The notes: generated by a model not told the origin, from the letters alone. A stretch of 12,109 nt of DNA from an uncultured Cellvibrio sp. (GCA_946482385.1 CAMLRI010000016.1:1-12109); one strand, 5' to 3'. Positions 1 to 6,467 are shown, numbered from the stretch's first letter. Numbers and translations: made by a program.

Positions 1-213
1 CTACGTACATTGGAAGATGTATATATGGCGATACTTCTTCCTACCGCTATTGGAAAACCTATAGACCATGTTTTTTTCAGAAAAGGTACAAAAGCGTATC
101 AACAAAATATTGGATTAGATAAAAATAAGGACGGAAAAATTGTTTTAAAAGAAGTAGCTGATACTGTTAGAAAAATGTTTGAAAAAGGAATAAAACCTGG
201 ATACATGGGATAA
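1..213 (+). CDS. C-terminal part of a lysozyme-like / T6SS- or phage-associated cargo protein (5' end outside window)
   Basis: The frame is open from base 1 and ends at TAA 211-213, so only the last 70 codons are present. The pattern LEDVYMAIL-P-AIGKP, then an Y-QN-GLD segment and a D-x-N-x-D-G-x-I-x-x-x-E loop (residues 40-51 of the fragment, bases 118-153), recalls the C-terminal part of lysozyme/transglycosylase-like proteins carried by phage tails and type VI secretion loci. The loop matches the 12-residue EF-hand calcium site at its key positions. The catalytic part is not in the window, so an enzyme activity cannot be shown. The DNA is markedly AT-rich compared with the genes further right, which suggests acquisition by transfer. 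The next gene starts 3 bp after the stop, so the two are very probably co-transcribed. Family assignment is from memory of the motif, moderate to low certainty. Confidence 0.6.
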   Translation, partial: LRTLEDVYMAILLPTAIGKPIDHVFFRKGTKAYQQNIGLDKNKDGKIVLKEVADTVRKMFEKGIKPGYMG

Positions 214-216
214 AAA

Positions 217-642
217 ATGAAAAAGCTAATTATATGGTGTGTTGTTTTTTTACAGCTTGTCGGTGTTGTTGCTTGTGCAGAAAGCAAAAACTGGAATGGA
301 GTTTATATCTACGAGGCGGATTACGGTAAAAATTACCCGGGCACTCCGATGCTTGTTAGTTATACCCTGACAATTAAACCTGCGAGTTGCCTATTGGAAA
401 TCAATGGTTATCAAACTGCCCAAGAAATAACCTGTAAGCTGTCCCAGGTTGAATCTGGATTGGAAGTTTATTTTGTGGCTTTTACTGAGGCATCCTTGCA
501 AGTGTTTGAGCATATGTATCCAAAGGATGGTTTGTTGTTCAGTTTGGAAGAAAAACAAAACAAGTTGTTAACCCATTGGAAAACAATGAACCCCGAAGCC
601 GCTGTCGCAGAAGATCAGGTGTATTTTCAAAAATACGAGTAG
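217..642 (+). CDS. Small exported protein, DUF5991-like; candidate immunity protein for the upstream cargo enzyme
   Basis: A 141-residue protein. The first 22 residues form a signal peptide: MKK, then a hydrophobic stretch, then VVACA with likely cleavage after ACA. The VVAC part also looks like a weak lipobox, so a lipoprotein is possible. The mature part begins NWNGVYIYEADYG and contains a YTLTI strand and two cysteines (SCLLE and ITCKL, about residues 58 and 73) that could form a disulfide in the periplasm. The WxGxYxYEA start and the TIxxxxCxxxIxGYQT pattern resemble the DUF5991 family as I remember it. Its start lies 3 bp after the stop of a lysozyme-like fragment. That arrangement, periplasmic targeting and AT-rich composition fit an immunity protein for a wall-degrading effector, but this role is inference. 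A terminator follows at 691-722. Confidence 0.7.
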   Translation: MKKLIIWCVVFLQLVGVVACAESKNWNGVYIYEADYGKNYPGTPMLVSYTLTIKPASCLLEINGYQTAQEITCKLSQVESGLEVYFVAFTEASLQVFEHMYPKDGLLFSLEEKQNKLLTHWKTMNPEAAVAEDQVYFQKYE

Positions 643-690
643 ATTTTCATAGTTAAAAAATATTAAAAATCAATGTTTTATAAATTATTA

Positions 691-722
691 AGCCGGATTA
701 TCAGCCCATAATCCGGCTTTTT
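691..722 (+). terminator. Rho-independent terminator after the AT-rich two-gene block
   Basis: Perfect 10-bp stem AGCCGGATTA (691-700) / TAATCCGGCT (709-718) with an 8-nt loop, running directly into a T tract (718-722). It ends transcription of the exported-protein gene 49 bp after its stop. The matching A-rich side is weak, so it acts mainly on the + strand. Confidence 0.9.
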
Positions 723-842
723 CATTACATAATCGAATAAAAAAATTTGGTTAATACCGAGTAAAAATTAGCTCATCCTCTATACTTGGCTTGCCTCACA
801 CTTTGGGTGTGACTCATGTATAAATGTCATTGAATTACGGTA

Positions 843-1019
843 ATGGATATGAGCAAGAAGCAAGTTACCAAGGTATTACTAAGTCAAATTGAAGATGTGT
901 TGGAAGAGCGCGAGGGAAAAGACCGCCGCCAGCGTCAGCAGGGCGTGCCGGAGCATGTGGGTGAAGATCGCCGCAAGCTGGATAGACGTGCGGCCAAAGC
1001 GCTGAAAAGCGGTACTTAA
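843..1019 (+). CDS. Small highly charged protein of unknown function (58 aa)
   Basis: An ORF of 58 codons, ATG 843 to TAA 1017-1019. An in-frame ATG at 849 (MSKKQVTK) is an equally good start, and neither has a strong Shine-Dalgarno sequence. The N-terminal half (QVTKVLLSQIEDVLEERE) can form an amphipathic helix. The C-terminal half is rich in Arg, Lys, Asp and Gln, with a twice-repeated G-[KE]-D-R-R motif (about residues 25-29 and 40-44) and a further DRR. No signal peptide, membrane segment or cysteine is present. GC content and codon use match the resident genes rather than the AT-rich block upstream. It has its own terminator 29 bp downstream, which supports a real, separately transcribed gene. 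I do not recognise the family. Confidence 0.55.
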   Translation: MDMSKKQVTKVLLSQIEDVLEEREGKDRRQRQQGVPEHVGEDRRKLDRRAAKALKSGT

Positions 1020-1047
1020 TAATTCGCCCAGCGCAATAGCAAATAAA

Positions 1048-1077
1048 AAGGGGAGCTTCGGCTCCCCTTGATTTTTT
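1048..1077. terminator. Bidirectional terminator with UUCG tetraloop
   Basis: Nine-bp stem AAGGGGAGC (1048-1056) / GCTCCCCTT (1061-1069) closed by a TTCG loop, an exceptionally stable C(UUCG)G tetraloop in + strand RNA. T6 follows at 1072-1077 on the + strand. The A-rich 1041-1049 becomes TTTTTATTT for the minus strand, so the hairpin can also end the convergent amylase transcript, about 120 nt after its stop. Bases 1078-1196 show nothing else. Confidence 0.88.
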
Positions 1078-1196
1078 AACGGTTTCCCTGTGTTTAAGAC
1101 AGCCCTGGTTTAGTTAACACCTGGGGTTCCTAGTCCTGCTTGTCGAGTGTCGCCTCCCTCCGCCAATCCCTGGCACAAGTCCTATAGATCAATGGC

Positions 1197-3632
1197 TTAG
1201 CGCAGATAAGTGCCGTTGCTGCCTATCTTGCCCGGGCCGTTAAGCACATAGATTCCCGCCGAGTAACTGGCCACGTTAAAGCTGATAGTGCCATTGGTGA
1301 CGGTGATAGTGTTGCCGGTCACGGCGTCGCGGTAGGTGCCGTTGCGCACACCGTTGACGGTGATGTTTTGGCCGCTGCCACTGGCCAAACCGACCACGGC
1401 ATAGCTGCCCTGGCTGTAGAGATCGCGCACAAAACTCATGCCTGCACCCCATTCGTTAACCTGGGTAGTGGGCGCCTTTTGCAGGGCGGGTACAGCCTTG
1501 CGGATTTGGTTAAGACGCTTGATGTGCTGGTAGAGCGGGTGCGCCTGGGTGGTGGCCAGGTTGTCCAGGTGCGGGCCAAAGTAGGCGCGGCCGGTTTGGT
1601 CGACGGTCATACTGGGGCCGTCTATGTCTTGCGGCTTACCGCCCATGAACATGATTTCCTCACCGTAGTAGAGGGTGGGTATACCGCGGTTGGTCCACAA
1701 CAGGTTGTAGACCATGGCGGCGTTGCCCATTTCACCGCCGTAGCGGTATTTGAAATCGTTATCCGGGCCGACATCGTGGTTTTGGAAGAAGGTGACCAGC
1801 TTGGTGGCATCGCCATACACCCAGTCCATGGCCAGCACTCCGCCAATGCCGCCAAAGTGGCCGCGGGTGACGTTGTCGCGGAAGGTGGAAAAGACCGAGA
1901 AATCCAGCACCGAGAAACCCGAATCGCCACCGCCATTGGGGTTGGCCGGGTTGCTGGTGGTGCGGGTGTACCACCAGGGGCGGATGACCGCGCTGGCGTT
2001 GTCGTTGCTGATTTCCGAGCCAAAGCCGGTGCCTTTCACCAGGTTTTCACCAAAGACAAACAGCCCCGGCTTGTGCGCTTTCCAGTTGTTGACGTAGGTC
2101 AGCAGCTCGTTGCGCTCCACGTGTTTCACGGTATCCACACGGATCGCATCCACACCCATATCCAAATACATGCGAATGGCGCCGTTGAGGTAATCCTTAA
2201 CGTTTTGGCGGCCGGTAGCCAGGTCGATACAGTCGCCGGCCATGTGTTTTTTCTGCAGTGGCAGGGGGTTTTCCCAGTCGCCGCCGGACATAAAGCCGTC
2301 CAGGTGGTACCAGTTGGGGTCGAGGGTAGCGGCGTCTATACCGAAGAAGCGGTTGGGGTCATAGCCGGCTTTGGGCACACTGGTGCCGGTTTTGGGGTCG
2401 ACCAGGGGCACAGTGCCGGCGGCATCGGAGGTGTGGCGCGCGCGGTACCAGGCGGGGGCGACGGGGTTGTCGTCATCGCTGCGGTACTGGCTTTTGTAGT
2501 CGCCCAGGTTGCCGACGTAGGGGCCATTGGCGATTTGCCCCTGCACCCCACCGGCGGGTACGTAGTACTTGATCGGCAGGCGGTCGATCCACACTTTGCC
2601 GCGCAAACCGTATTGGCTGGTGTGGTTGATCACCACGTCCTGGATCACTTTTAAACCCTTGGCATGGGCGGCGTCGATAAAGGCCTTGTAGTTGGCACCG
2701 GGGGATTCCAGGCGCGGGTCGACTTTATAGAAGTCGTAGGCGTGATAGCCGTGGTAATCCAGGCCGGAGCGGTTTTCCACCGGTGGGGTGACCCAAATGG
2801 CGGTAAAGCCCAGGTCTTTGATGTAGTCCAGCTTGGCGATCAGGCCTTTGAAGTCGCCGCGCCAGTGGGGATCGCCGGCTTTGTAGCGGTCGCGGTTGTA
2901 GTAGTTGTTGCTGCTATCGCCATCGTAGAAACGCGCGGTGAGCAGGAAGTAGATAGTCTCGCTGCGGAAATCGCCACTGCTGGGCTGGCTGCTGGCACTG
3001 CTGCTCGAGCTGCTGCTGGCAACCGAGCTGGAGCTGCTCGAGTTAACACTGCTGACGCTGCTGGAACTGGCCAGGTTGGTGACGGTGATCGCCTTGGTGC
3101 TGGCGTTGAAGCAAATCTTGAGGTTGCTGTTGGCCGCTACCGTGTAGTCGCTGCTGGGATAGCTTTCCGCCCAGTTGGCGTGGTGGTCAATTTTAAAACG
3201 CGGGTTGGTGCTGGCGGCGCCGAAGGTCTGCTGGGTGCAGTGCAGGCCGTTTTCCAGGGTCATGGCGGTGGCGCCCCAGTTGTTGGGGGTACCGCGGAAG
3301 TACCAGGTATCCGTAGCCGAGCAGCTGCTTACTGCCTGTACGCTAATTGCCTTGGTACTGGTGTTGAACTGGATGTTGTAGGACTGGTTGGCGGCCACTG
3401 TGTAGTCGCTGCCGGGGTAGCTTTCCGCCCAGTTGCCCAAGCGGTCGATCTTAAAGCGCGGGTTGGTGCTGGCGGCGCCGAAGGTTTGGCAGGTGGTGTA
3501 CTGGGTACTGCTGGTGGCGGTCATGGCGGTAGTGCCCCAGTTGTTGGGGGTACCGCGGAAAAACCAATCAGCCTGGGCCATATGGCATAGCAATAGCCCA
3601 GCTGCGATTAACAGCTTGAGTGATGTTTTCAT
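1197..3632 (-). CDS. Secreted GH13 alpha-amylase with duplicated N-terminal modules and serine linker
   Basis: An 811-residue extracellular enzyme that should hydrolyse alpha-1,4 bonds in starch or glycogen. A signal peptide (residues 1-21) is cleaved after AQA. Two near-identical modules follow (about 22-100 and 109-187), each with [FY]FRGTPNNWG, TFGAASTNPRFKID and NWAESYP-SDYTVAAN; they are probably starch-binding. Residues 188-219 are an almost pure Ser linker. The GH13 barrel spans about 224-715 with its four classic motifs: DVVINH (332-337), RVDTVKH with nucleophile D500, GEN with acid/base E529, and FFQNHD with D620. A C-terminal beta domain ends at 811. GGGAG (3638-3642), 5 nt before the ATG, is a good ribosome site. 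No clear sigma-70 promoter was found. The gene stands alone and is GC-rich. I cannot name the GH13 subfamily or CBM family with certainty. Confidence 0.95.
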   Translation of the reverse strand: MKTSLKLLIAAGLLLCHMAQADWFFRGTPNNWGTTAMTATSSTQYTTCQTFGAASTNPRFKIDRLGNWAESYPGSDYTVAANQSYNIQFNTSTKAISVQAVSSCSATDTWYFRGTPNNWGATAMTLENGLHCTQQTFGAASTNPRFKIDHHANWAESYPSSDYTVAANSNLKICFNASTKAITVTNLASSSSVSSVNSSSSSSVASSSSSSSASSQPSSGDFRSETIYFLLTARFYDGDSSNNYYNRDRYKAGDPHWRGDFKGLIAKLDYIKDLGFTAIWVTPPVENRSGLDYHGYHAYDFYKVDPRLESPGANYKAFIDAAHAKGLKVIQDVVINHTSQYGLRGKVWIDRLPIKYYVPAGGVQGQIANGPYVGNLGDYKSQYRSDDDNPVAPAWYRARHTSDAAGTVPLVDPKTGTSVPKAGYDPNRFFGIDAATLDPNWYHLDGFMSGGDWENPLPLQKKHMAGDCIDLATGRQNVKDYLNGAIRMYLDMGVDAIRVDTVKHVERNELLTYVNNWKAHKPGLFVFGENLVKGTGFGSEISNDNASAVIRPWWYTRTTSNPANPNGGGDSGFSVLDFSVFSTFRDNVTRGHFGGIGGVLAMDWVYGDATKLVTFFQNHDVGPDNDFKYRYGGEMGNAAMVYNLLWTNRGIPTLYYGEEIMFMGGKPQDIDGPSMTVDQTGRAYFGPHLDNLATTQAHPLYQHIKRLNQIRKAVPALQKAPTTQVNEWGAGMSFVRDLYSQGSYAVVGLASGSGQNITVNGVRNGTYRDAVTGNTITVTNGTISFNVASYSAGIYVLNGPGKIGSNGTYLR
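2976..3071 (-). other. Poly-serine linker coding segment of the amylase
   Basis: This segment codes for residues 188-219: mostly Ser with a few Val, Ala, Asn and Gln. The DNA is a low-complexity run of CTG/GCT-type triplets on the + strand. Such serine linkers join binding and catalytic modules in secreted polysaccharidases of Cellvibrio and Saccharophagus (general knowledge). It is a likely place for slippage and length variation. Confidence 0.85.
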
Positions 3633-4030
3633 AAAAGCTCCCGCCCGAAGGGCGACGATCGTTATTGTTATGAATGAATAAAGGCAACGCCCAGGCAGCA
3701 GCGAGCGCCACAGGCATGTGCCAGCCGATGAAGAACAAGATGTTCCGGGTGCAGAAGTTGCGGAAAGGTGCGGCGATCCAGCCGCGATACTACTCAGGCT
3801 CAGACTATGGCCTTGGGTTGGCCATGGTTTTAGGCATTTATTATGGTTATTGCCCCAGCATCGAGCATTGGTTGAGCGGCGCTAAAACTAGCTGCATACA
3901 AGTACCCAGGACAAGCTGAATACGTATGCAGCCAGGGATTGCCAAGGAATCTTGCCCCTTTCCCGGCTTGTTGGGGGCTGGCCGCTGCCTATTCCCCGGG
4001 CTTGGCTTGGGCTTTAGGCGCCACCTGCAA
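3633..4030. other. Non-coding gap between the divergent amylase and cyanase genes
   Basis: About 400 bp without a convincing gene. Next to the amylase start it holds a small hairpin CGCCC-GAA-GGGCG (3642-3654) and the 8-bp palindrome ACGATCGT (3655-3662), which could be part of amylase control. An 81-codon + strand frame (3674-3919) lacks a ribosome site and resembles no family I know. Read on the minus strand, 3670-3790 gives a hydrophobic peptide interrupted upstream by two stops, possibly a decayed gene. The inverted repeat at 3891-3932 is listed separately. Confidence 0.5.
3891..3932. promoter_or_regulatory. Nine-bp inverted repeat, possible activator (enhancer) site for cynS
   Basis: GCTGCATAC (3891-3899) and GTATGCAGC (3924-3932) are exact reverse complements 24 bp apart. 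Relative to the predicted sigma-54 start (about 4059) they lie at roughly -168 to -127, the range where enhancer-binding proteins commonly sit. The arms do not match the NtrC consensus (GCAC-type half sites), so the binder is unknown. Confidence 0.4.
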
Positions 4031-4031
4031 A

Positions 4032-4048
4032 TTGGCACGTAACTCGCA
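4032..4048 (+). promoter_or_regulatory. Sigma-54 (RpoN) -24/-12 promoter of cynS
   Basis: TTGGCACGTAACTCGCA matches the sigma-54 consensus YTGGCACG-N4-TTGCW at all but one position (TCGC in place of TTGC). It keeps the GG (4034-4035), N10, GC (4046-4047) spacing exactly. Transcription would start near 4059, leaving a leader of about 40 nt before the cynS ATG. Sigma-54 control fits a nitrogen-scavenging gene. No NtrC-like box was recognised. Confidence 0.65.
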
Positions 4049-4098
4049 GCAGCCATGGCGATTTAACCCCACAGCCATTAGTGCCCGAGGAGCGAAGC

Positions 4099-4539
4099 AT
4101 GAAAAAACAAGATGTCGTTGAAGCCATTGTGATCGCCAAACAAAAAATGAACCTCACCTGGGAAGCTGTAGCCGCCAGCATAGGTATGTCGCCGGTGTGG
4201 ACCACTTCGGTATGCCTGGGGATGAACAGCGCCCCCGCGGATAAGGCCGAAGCCCTGTGCCAGGTATTCGATTTACCCGAGGCCGCCAAGGCCGCCCTGA
4301 TGCAGTGCCCCAGCAAAAGTTGGCAACAGACCATCCCGCAAGACCCGCTGATCTACCGCCTGTACGAAATGATCGGCGTCTATGGCCCCACCATCAAAGA
4401 AATCATCCACGAAAAATTTGGCGACGGCATCATGAGTGCCATCGACTTCTCCATGGAAATTGGCAAGGAGGAAAACCCCAAAGGCGACCGCGTAATCATC
4501 AACCTCAATGACAAATTCCTGCCTTACAAAGCCTGGTAA
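4099..4539 (+). CDS. cynS: Cyanase (cyanate hydratase/lyase)
   Basis: Catalyses cyanate plus bicarbonate to carbamate and CO2; carbamate then yields ammonia and a second CO2. It detoxifies cyanate and supplies nitrogen in the cytoplasm. The protein has 146 residues from ATG 4099, against about 156 in E. coli. An N-terminal helical domain (1-75) is followed by the catalytic C-terminal domain with DPLIYRLYEM, VYG, HEKFGDGIMSAIDF and a final LPYKAW. The catalytic Arg, Glu and Ser are at R87, E90 and S113, with the same spacing as R96/E99/S122 of E. coli CynS. ATG 4099 is chosen over the upstream in-frame GTG 4081 because GAGGAG (4087-4092) sits 6 nt before it. It is the first gene of a probable two-gene unit behind a sigma-54 promoter. 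No cyanate transporter or carbonic anhydrase is adjacent here. Confidence 0.96.
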   Translation: MKKQDVVEAIVIAKQKMNLTWEAVAASIGMSPVWTTSVCLGMNSAPADKAEALCQVFDLPEAAKAALMQCPSKSWQQTIPQDPLIYRLYEMIGVYGPTIKEIIHEKFGDGIMSAIDFSMEIGKEENPKGDRVIINLNDKFLPYKAW

Positions 4540-4545
4540 CTGCTT

Positions 4546-4998
4546 ATGACATCCACAACCAATACCCGGGTGGATTTAACGGCGGTGACAGAGCGGCCGC
4601 CTTTTCCACCTTTTACGGAAGAGACAGCGCGCAAAAAAGTGCAAGCGGCGGAAGATGCCTGGAACAGCCGCGACCCAGAGCGGGTCGCGCTGGCTTATAC
4701 ACCCGACAGCGAATGGCGCAATCGCGACCTGTTTTTTGGCGGGCGCCAAGCCATAGTCGATTTTTTGCGTGCCAAGTGGCAAAAAGAGCAGGACTACCGA
4801 TTGAAGAAAACCCTCTGGGCGTTTACCGACAATCGTATCGCCGTGCGTTTTGAATACGAGTGGCACAACGATCAAGGCCAATGGTTTCGCTCCTACGGCA
4901 ATGAGATGTGGGAGTTCGCCGACAACGGTTTAATGCAGCGGCGCTTTGCCAGCATCAATGACGTGGCTATTGCCGAGCAGGAGCGAAGGATTTTTTAA
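4546..4998 (+). CDS. DUF1348 (NTF2/SnoaL-like) family protein
   Basis: A 150-residue cytoplasmic protein starting 6 bp after the cynS stop, hence probably in the same transcript. The first 17 residues are a loose leader. The rest is a full DUF1348 domain with hallmark strings [87 protein letters not shown] and [11 protein letters not shown]. The family has the cone-like NTF2 fold. Known members have no settled biochemical role, although the pocket resembles that of small-molecule isomerases and hydrolases. Pairing with cyanase suggests it might act on cyanate, carbamate or a precursor, but nothing in the sequence proves that. It ends convergent with the J-domain gene, with no clear terminator between them. 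Confidence 0.9.
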   Translation: MTSTTNTRVDLTAVTERPPFPPFTEETARKKVQAAEDAWNSRDPERVALAYTPDSEWRNRDLFFGGRQAIVDFLRAKWQKEQDYRLKKTLWAFTDNRIAVRFEYEWHNDQGQWFRSYGNEMWEFADNGLMQRRFASINDVAIAEQERRIF

Positions 4999-5005
4999 GC
5001 TTCCA

Positions 5006-5119
5006 TCAACTCAACCAGGCGGCAAACAGCTGGCGCGCCAGCAGGCTGGTATACGCCAGGACATCGTCGAAATAAACCAGGAAAGGTGCCAGAGCCAGCC
5101 AAAGCGGCAGAGGCTTTAG
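5006..5119 (-). other. In-register hydrophobic tail in the -1 frame of the J-domain gene
   Basis: The J-domain ORF ends ...TCC CCC TAA (5124-5116). One nucleotide back, in the -1 frame, reading continues for 37 codons to TGA at 5008-5006 without a start codon of its own. The tail includes PLWLALAPFLVYF and ends ARQLFAAWLS, enough for one membrane segment. The boundary is the C5 run 5119-5123: one extra C would join the two frames. It may be a sequencing or real frameshift, a slippage site, or chance. Confidence 0.4.
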
Positions 5120-5874
5120 GGGGAAGGGCGCCTATAAAGAAAGCGGTGCTGCTTTAAAAATTTATAAGCGGCGAGGATTTTTTTAAATTCTTCCGTAGCG
5201 ACCTTGAGCTGATCCTGGCCTAAGCCCTGGCTGGCCAATTTATCTGGGTGAAATTGACTGGCCAGGCGTTTGTAGGCCCGGCGAATTTCTTCCTCTGTCA
5301 TGCCCGAATTAACCCCCAAAATTGTATAGGCGTTATTTAAATCCAGGTTTTGGCTGCTGGATGCCGAGGCAGAATTTTGGGCGCTGGCAGAAGCGGGCTT
5401 ATCGACCTTTTGCCCGGCTTGGTACAGAGGCGGCTCGCCGTTTGCCAACAGCTTGCGCTGGGCGACTTGATCCTGGGTGTAAATCATTTTTAAAAGCTGG
5501 AACAGCACTATGCTTTTGTAGCCCAGTTCCCGCGCCAGCCATTGGATAGCATGTAACTCTTTTTCCACCAAACCGCCATCGGCGCGCGCCATGGTGATCA
5601 AGTGCACAATCAGTATTTGGATTAATTTCGGTGTGGTTGCCTGGCGAAATTCCTGCAGTGCTTGGTGCACATTAAAACCCGCCTGGGTGCCAGCTTTAAA
5701 CAACTGCAAGGCATGGCGCTGTTCAGTTTCCGATAAGCGCATTTTCTCCATCTGCACTTTTAAACGCTGCACTTCCTGGCGATTGAGCGGTTGATCGCAG
5801 GCGGCGACATAACCCAAAAGGCTGAACACCGCTTTTAAAAAAGCATCGCGGAACATTTGGCGCTTGTCGGGCAT
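5116..5874 (-). CDS. TerB plus J-domain co-chaperone, DjlA-like
   Basis: A 252-residue protein. Residues 8-135 are an all-helical TerB-like domain (AACDQPLN, MARADGGLVEKELHAIQWLA). A low-complexity Ala/Ser/Gln linker spans 160-176. Residues 180-245 form a J domain (NAYTILGV, EEIRRAYKRLASQFHPDKL) with the HPD triad at 209-211 that stimulates DnaK ATPase. The domain order is that of DjlA. However, the N-terminal membrane anchor of E. coli DjlA is absent, so the protein as read would be soluble. A possible C-terminal hydrophobic tail exists in the -1 frame (listed separately). AAGGTG, 6 nt before ATG 5874, is a fair ribosome site. It lies 128 bp downstream of the Lrp-type gene on the same strand and could share its transcript; no terminator is evident between them. 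Confidence 0.85.
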   Translation of the reverse strand: MPDKRQMFRDAFLKAVFSLLGYVAACDQPLNRQEVQRLKVQMEKMRLSETEQRHALQLFKAGTQAGFNVHQALQEFRQATTPKLIQILIVHLITMARADGGLVEKELHAIQWLARELGYKSIVLFQLLKMIYTQDQVAQRKLLANGEPPLYQAGQKVDKPASASAQNSASASSSQNLDLNNAYTILGVNSGMTEEEIRRAYKRLASQFHPDKLASQGLGQDQLKVATEEFKKILAAYKFLKQHRFLYRRPSP

Positions 5875-6002
5875 AAAAGCACCTTTGCGCAGAGGGGATT
5901 AGAAACCCAGCCAGGCGCTGAATAGCCCGGGGTAAATACCTTAAACAGGATAGAACCCATAGGCGGGATTTACCAAAAATCGCCCGCCGCTTTGCCCCCA
6001 AA

Positions 6003-6467
6003 CTAAGCCACTGGTAAAGCAGTTTTTGCCACAGGCGATTTCAACACAAACGATGAATGCACGCCGCTGACGCCTTCGATACGGGTGAGTTTTTGCAGCA
6101 GGAACTGCTGGTAGGCGTCCATATCTTTCACTATTACCTTTAACAGGTAATCCGCCGATTGCCCGGTAATCAGATGGCATTCCAGCACTTCCGGGTAGGC
6201 GCCCACGGTTTTTTCGAAAAGGTCGAAGCGGTCGGGGGTGTGTTTATCCATGCTGATCTGGATAAAGGCCATCAGCGTCAGCCCCAGTTTGCGGGCATTG
6301 AGCAGGGCCACATAGCCGTCGATCAGGCCGGATTCCTCCAGCGCCCGCACCCGCCGCAGGCAGGGGGAGGGGGAAAGGCTGATGCCATCGGCCAGCTCCT
6401 GGTTGGAAATGCGCCCGTTGCGCTGCAGGGCCTCCAGGATTAAACGGTCGTATTTATCCAGTTCCAT
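6003..6467 (-). CDS. Lrp/AsnC-family transcriptional regulator
   Basis: A 154-residue DNA-binding protein (159 if the upstream GTG 6482 is used). ATG 6467 is preferred because MELDKYDRLILEALQ is the typical family start. An N-terminal winged helix-turn-helix (about residues 3-55; NQELADGISLSPSPCLRRVRALEESGLI) is followed by the AsnC/RAM ligand-binding domain (about 62-140), which forms dimers and octamers and usually senses an amino acid. The QSADYLLKVIVKDMDAYQQFL stretch is typical of that domain. The gene is divergent from leuA, and CAATAAA repeats lie just upstream (6491-6538), as expected of an autoregulator. Control of leuA or of branched-chain amino acid genes is plausible but inferred. 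Which effector it binds cannot be read from the sequence. Confidence 0.93.
   Translation of the reverse strand: MELDKYDRLILEALQRNGRISNQELADGISLSPSPCLRRVRALEESGLIDGYVALLNARKLGLTLMAFIQISMDKHTPDRFDLFEKTVGAYPEVLECHLITGQSADYLLKVIVKDMDAYQQFLLQKLTRIEGVSGVHSSFVLKSPVAKTALPVA

Noticed and set aside
796..812. Dyad TCACAC-TTTGG-GTGTGA before the 58-codon gene, at first taken for a CRP site
   Set aside because: CRP sites are TGTGA-N6-TCACA; here the half sites are in the opposite order. It may be a hairpin or an operator for something else.
1368..3590. Long + strand open frames (428 and 308 codons) opposite the amylase
   Set aside because: They are antisense to a gene with complete GH13 motifs. Their repetitive Val/Gly/Ala composition is what GC-rich codons give on the opposite strand, and they have no ribosome sites.
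3673..3790. Minus-strand hydrophobic reading (WIAAPFRNF...FFIGWHMPVALAAAW)
   Set aside because: Looks membrane-like, but two in-frame stops lie just upstream, there is no start, and it runs on into the amylase gene. At best a decayed fragment; not supported well enough to annotate.
3674..3919. 81-codon + strand ORF between the amylase and cynS genes
   Set aside because: No Shine-Dalgarno sequence, no recognisable family, and it runs into the inverted repeat at 3891-3899.
5029..5042. 14-bp perfect palindrome GCTGGCGCGCCAGC
   Set aside because: It falls in the possible -1 frame tail (coding for LLARQ) and has no T tract; probably a coding coincidence rather than an operator or terminator.
5962..5988. 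Inverted repeat GGCGGG / CCCGCC between the Lrp-type and J-domain genes
   Set aside because: Six-bp arms with a 15-nt loop and no adjacent T tract on either strand; too weak for a terminator call.
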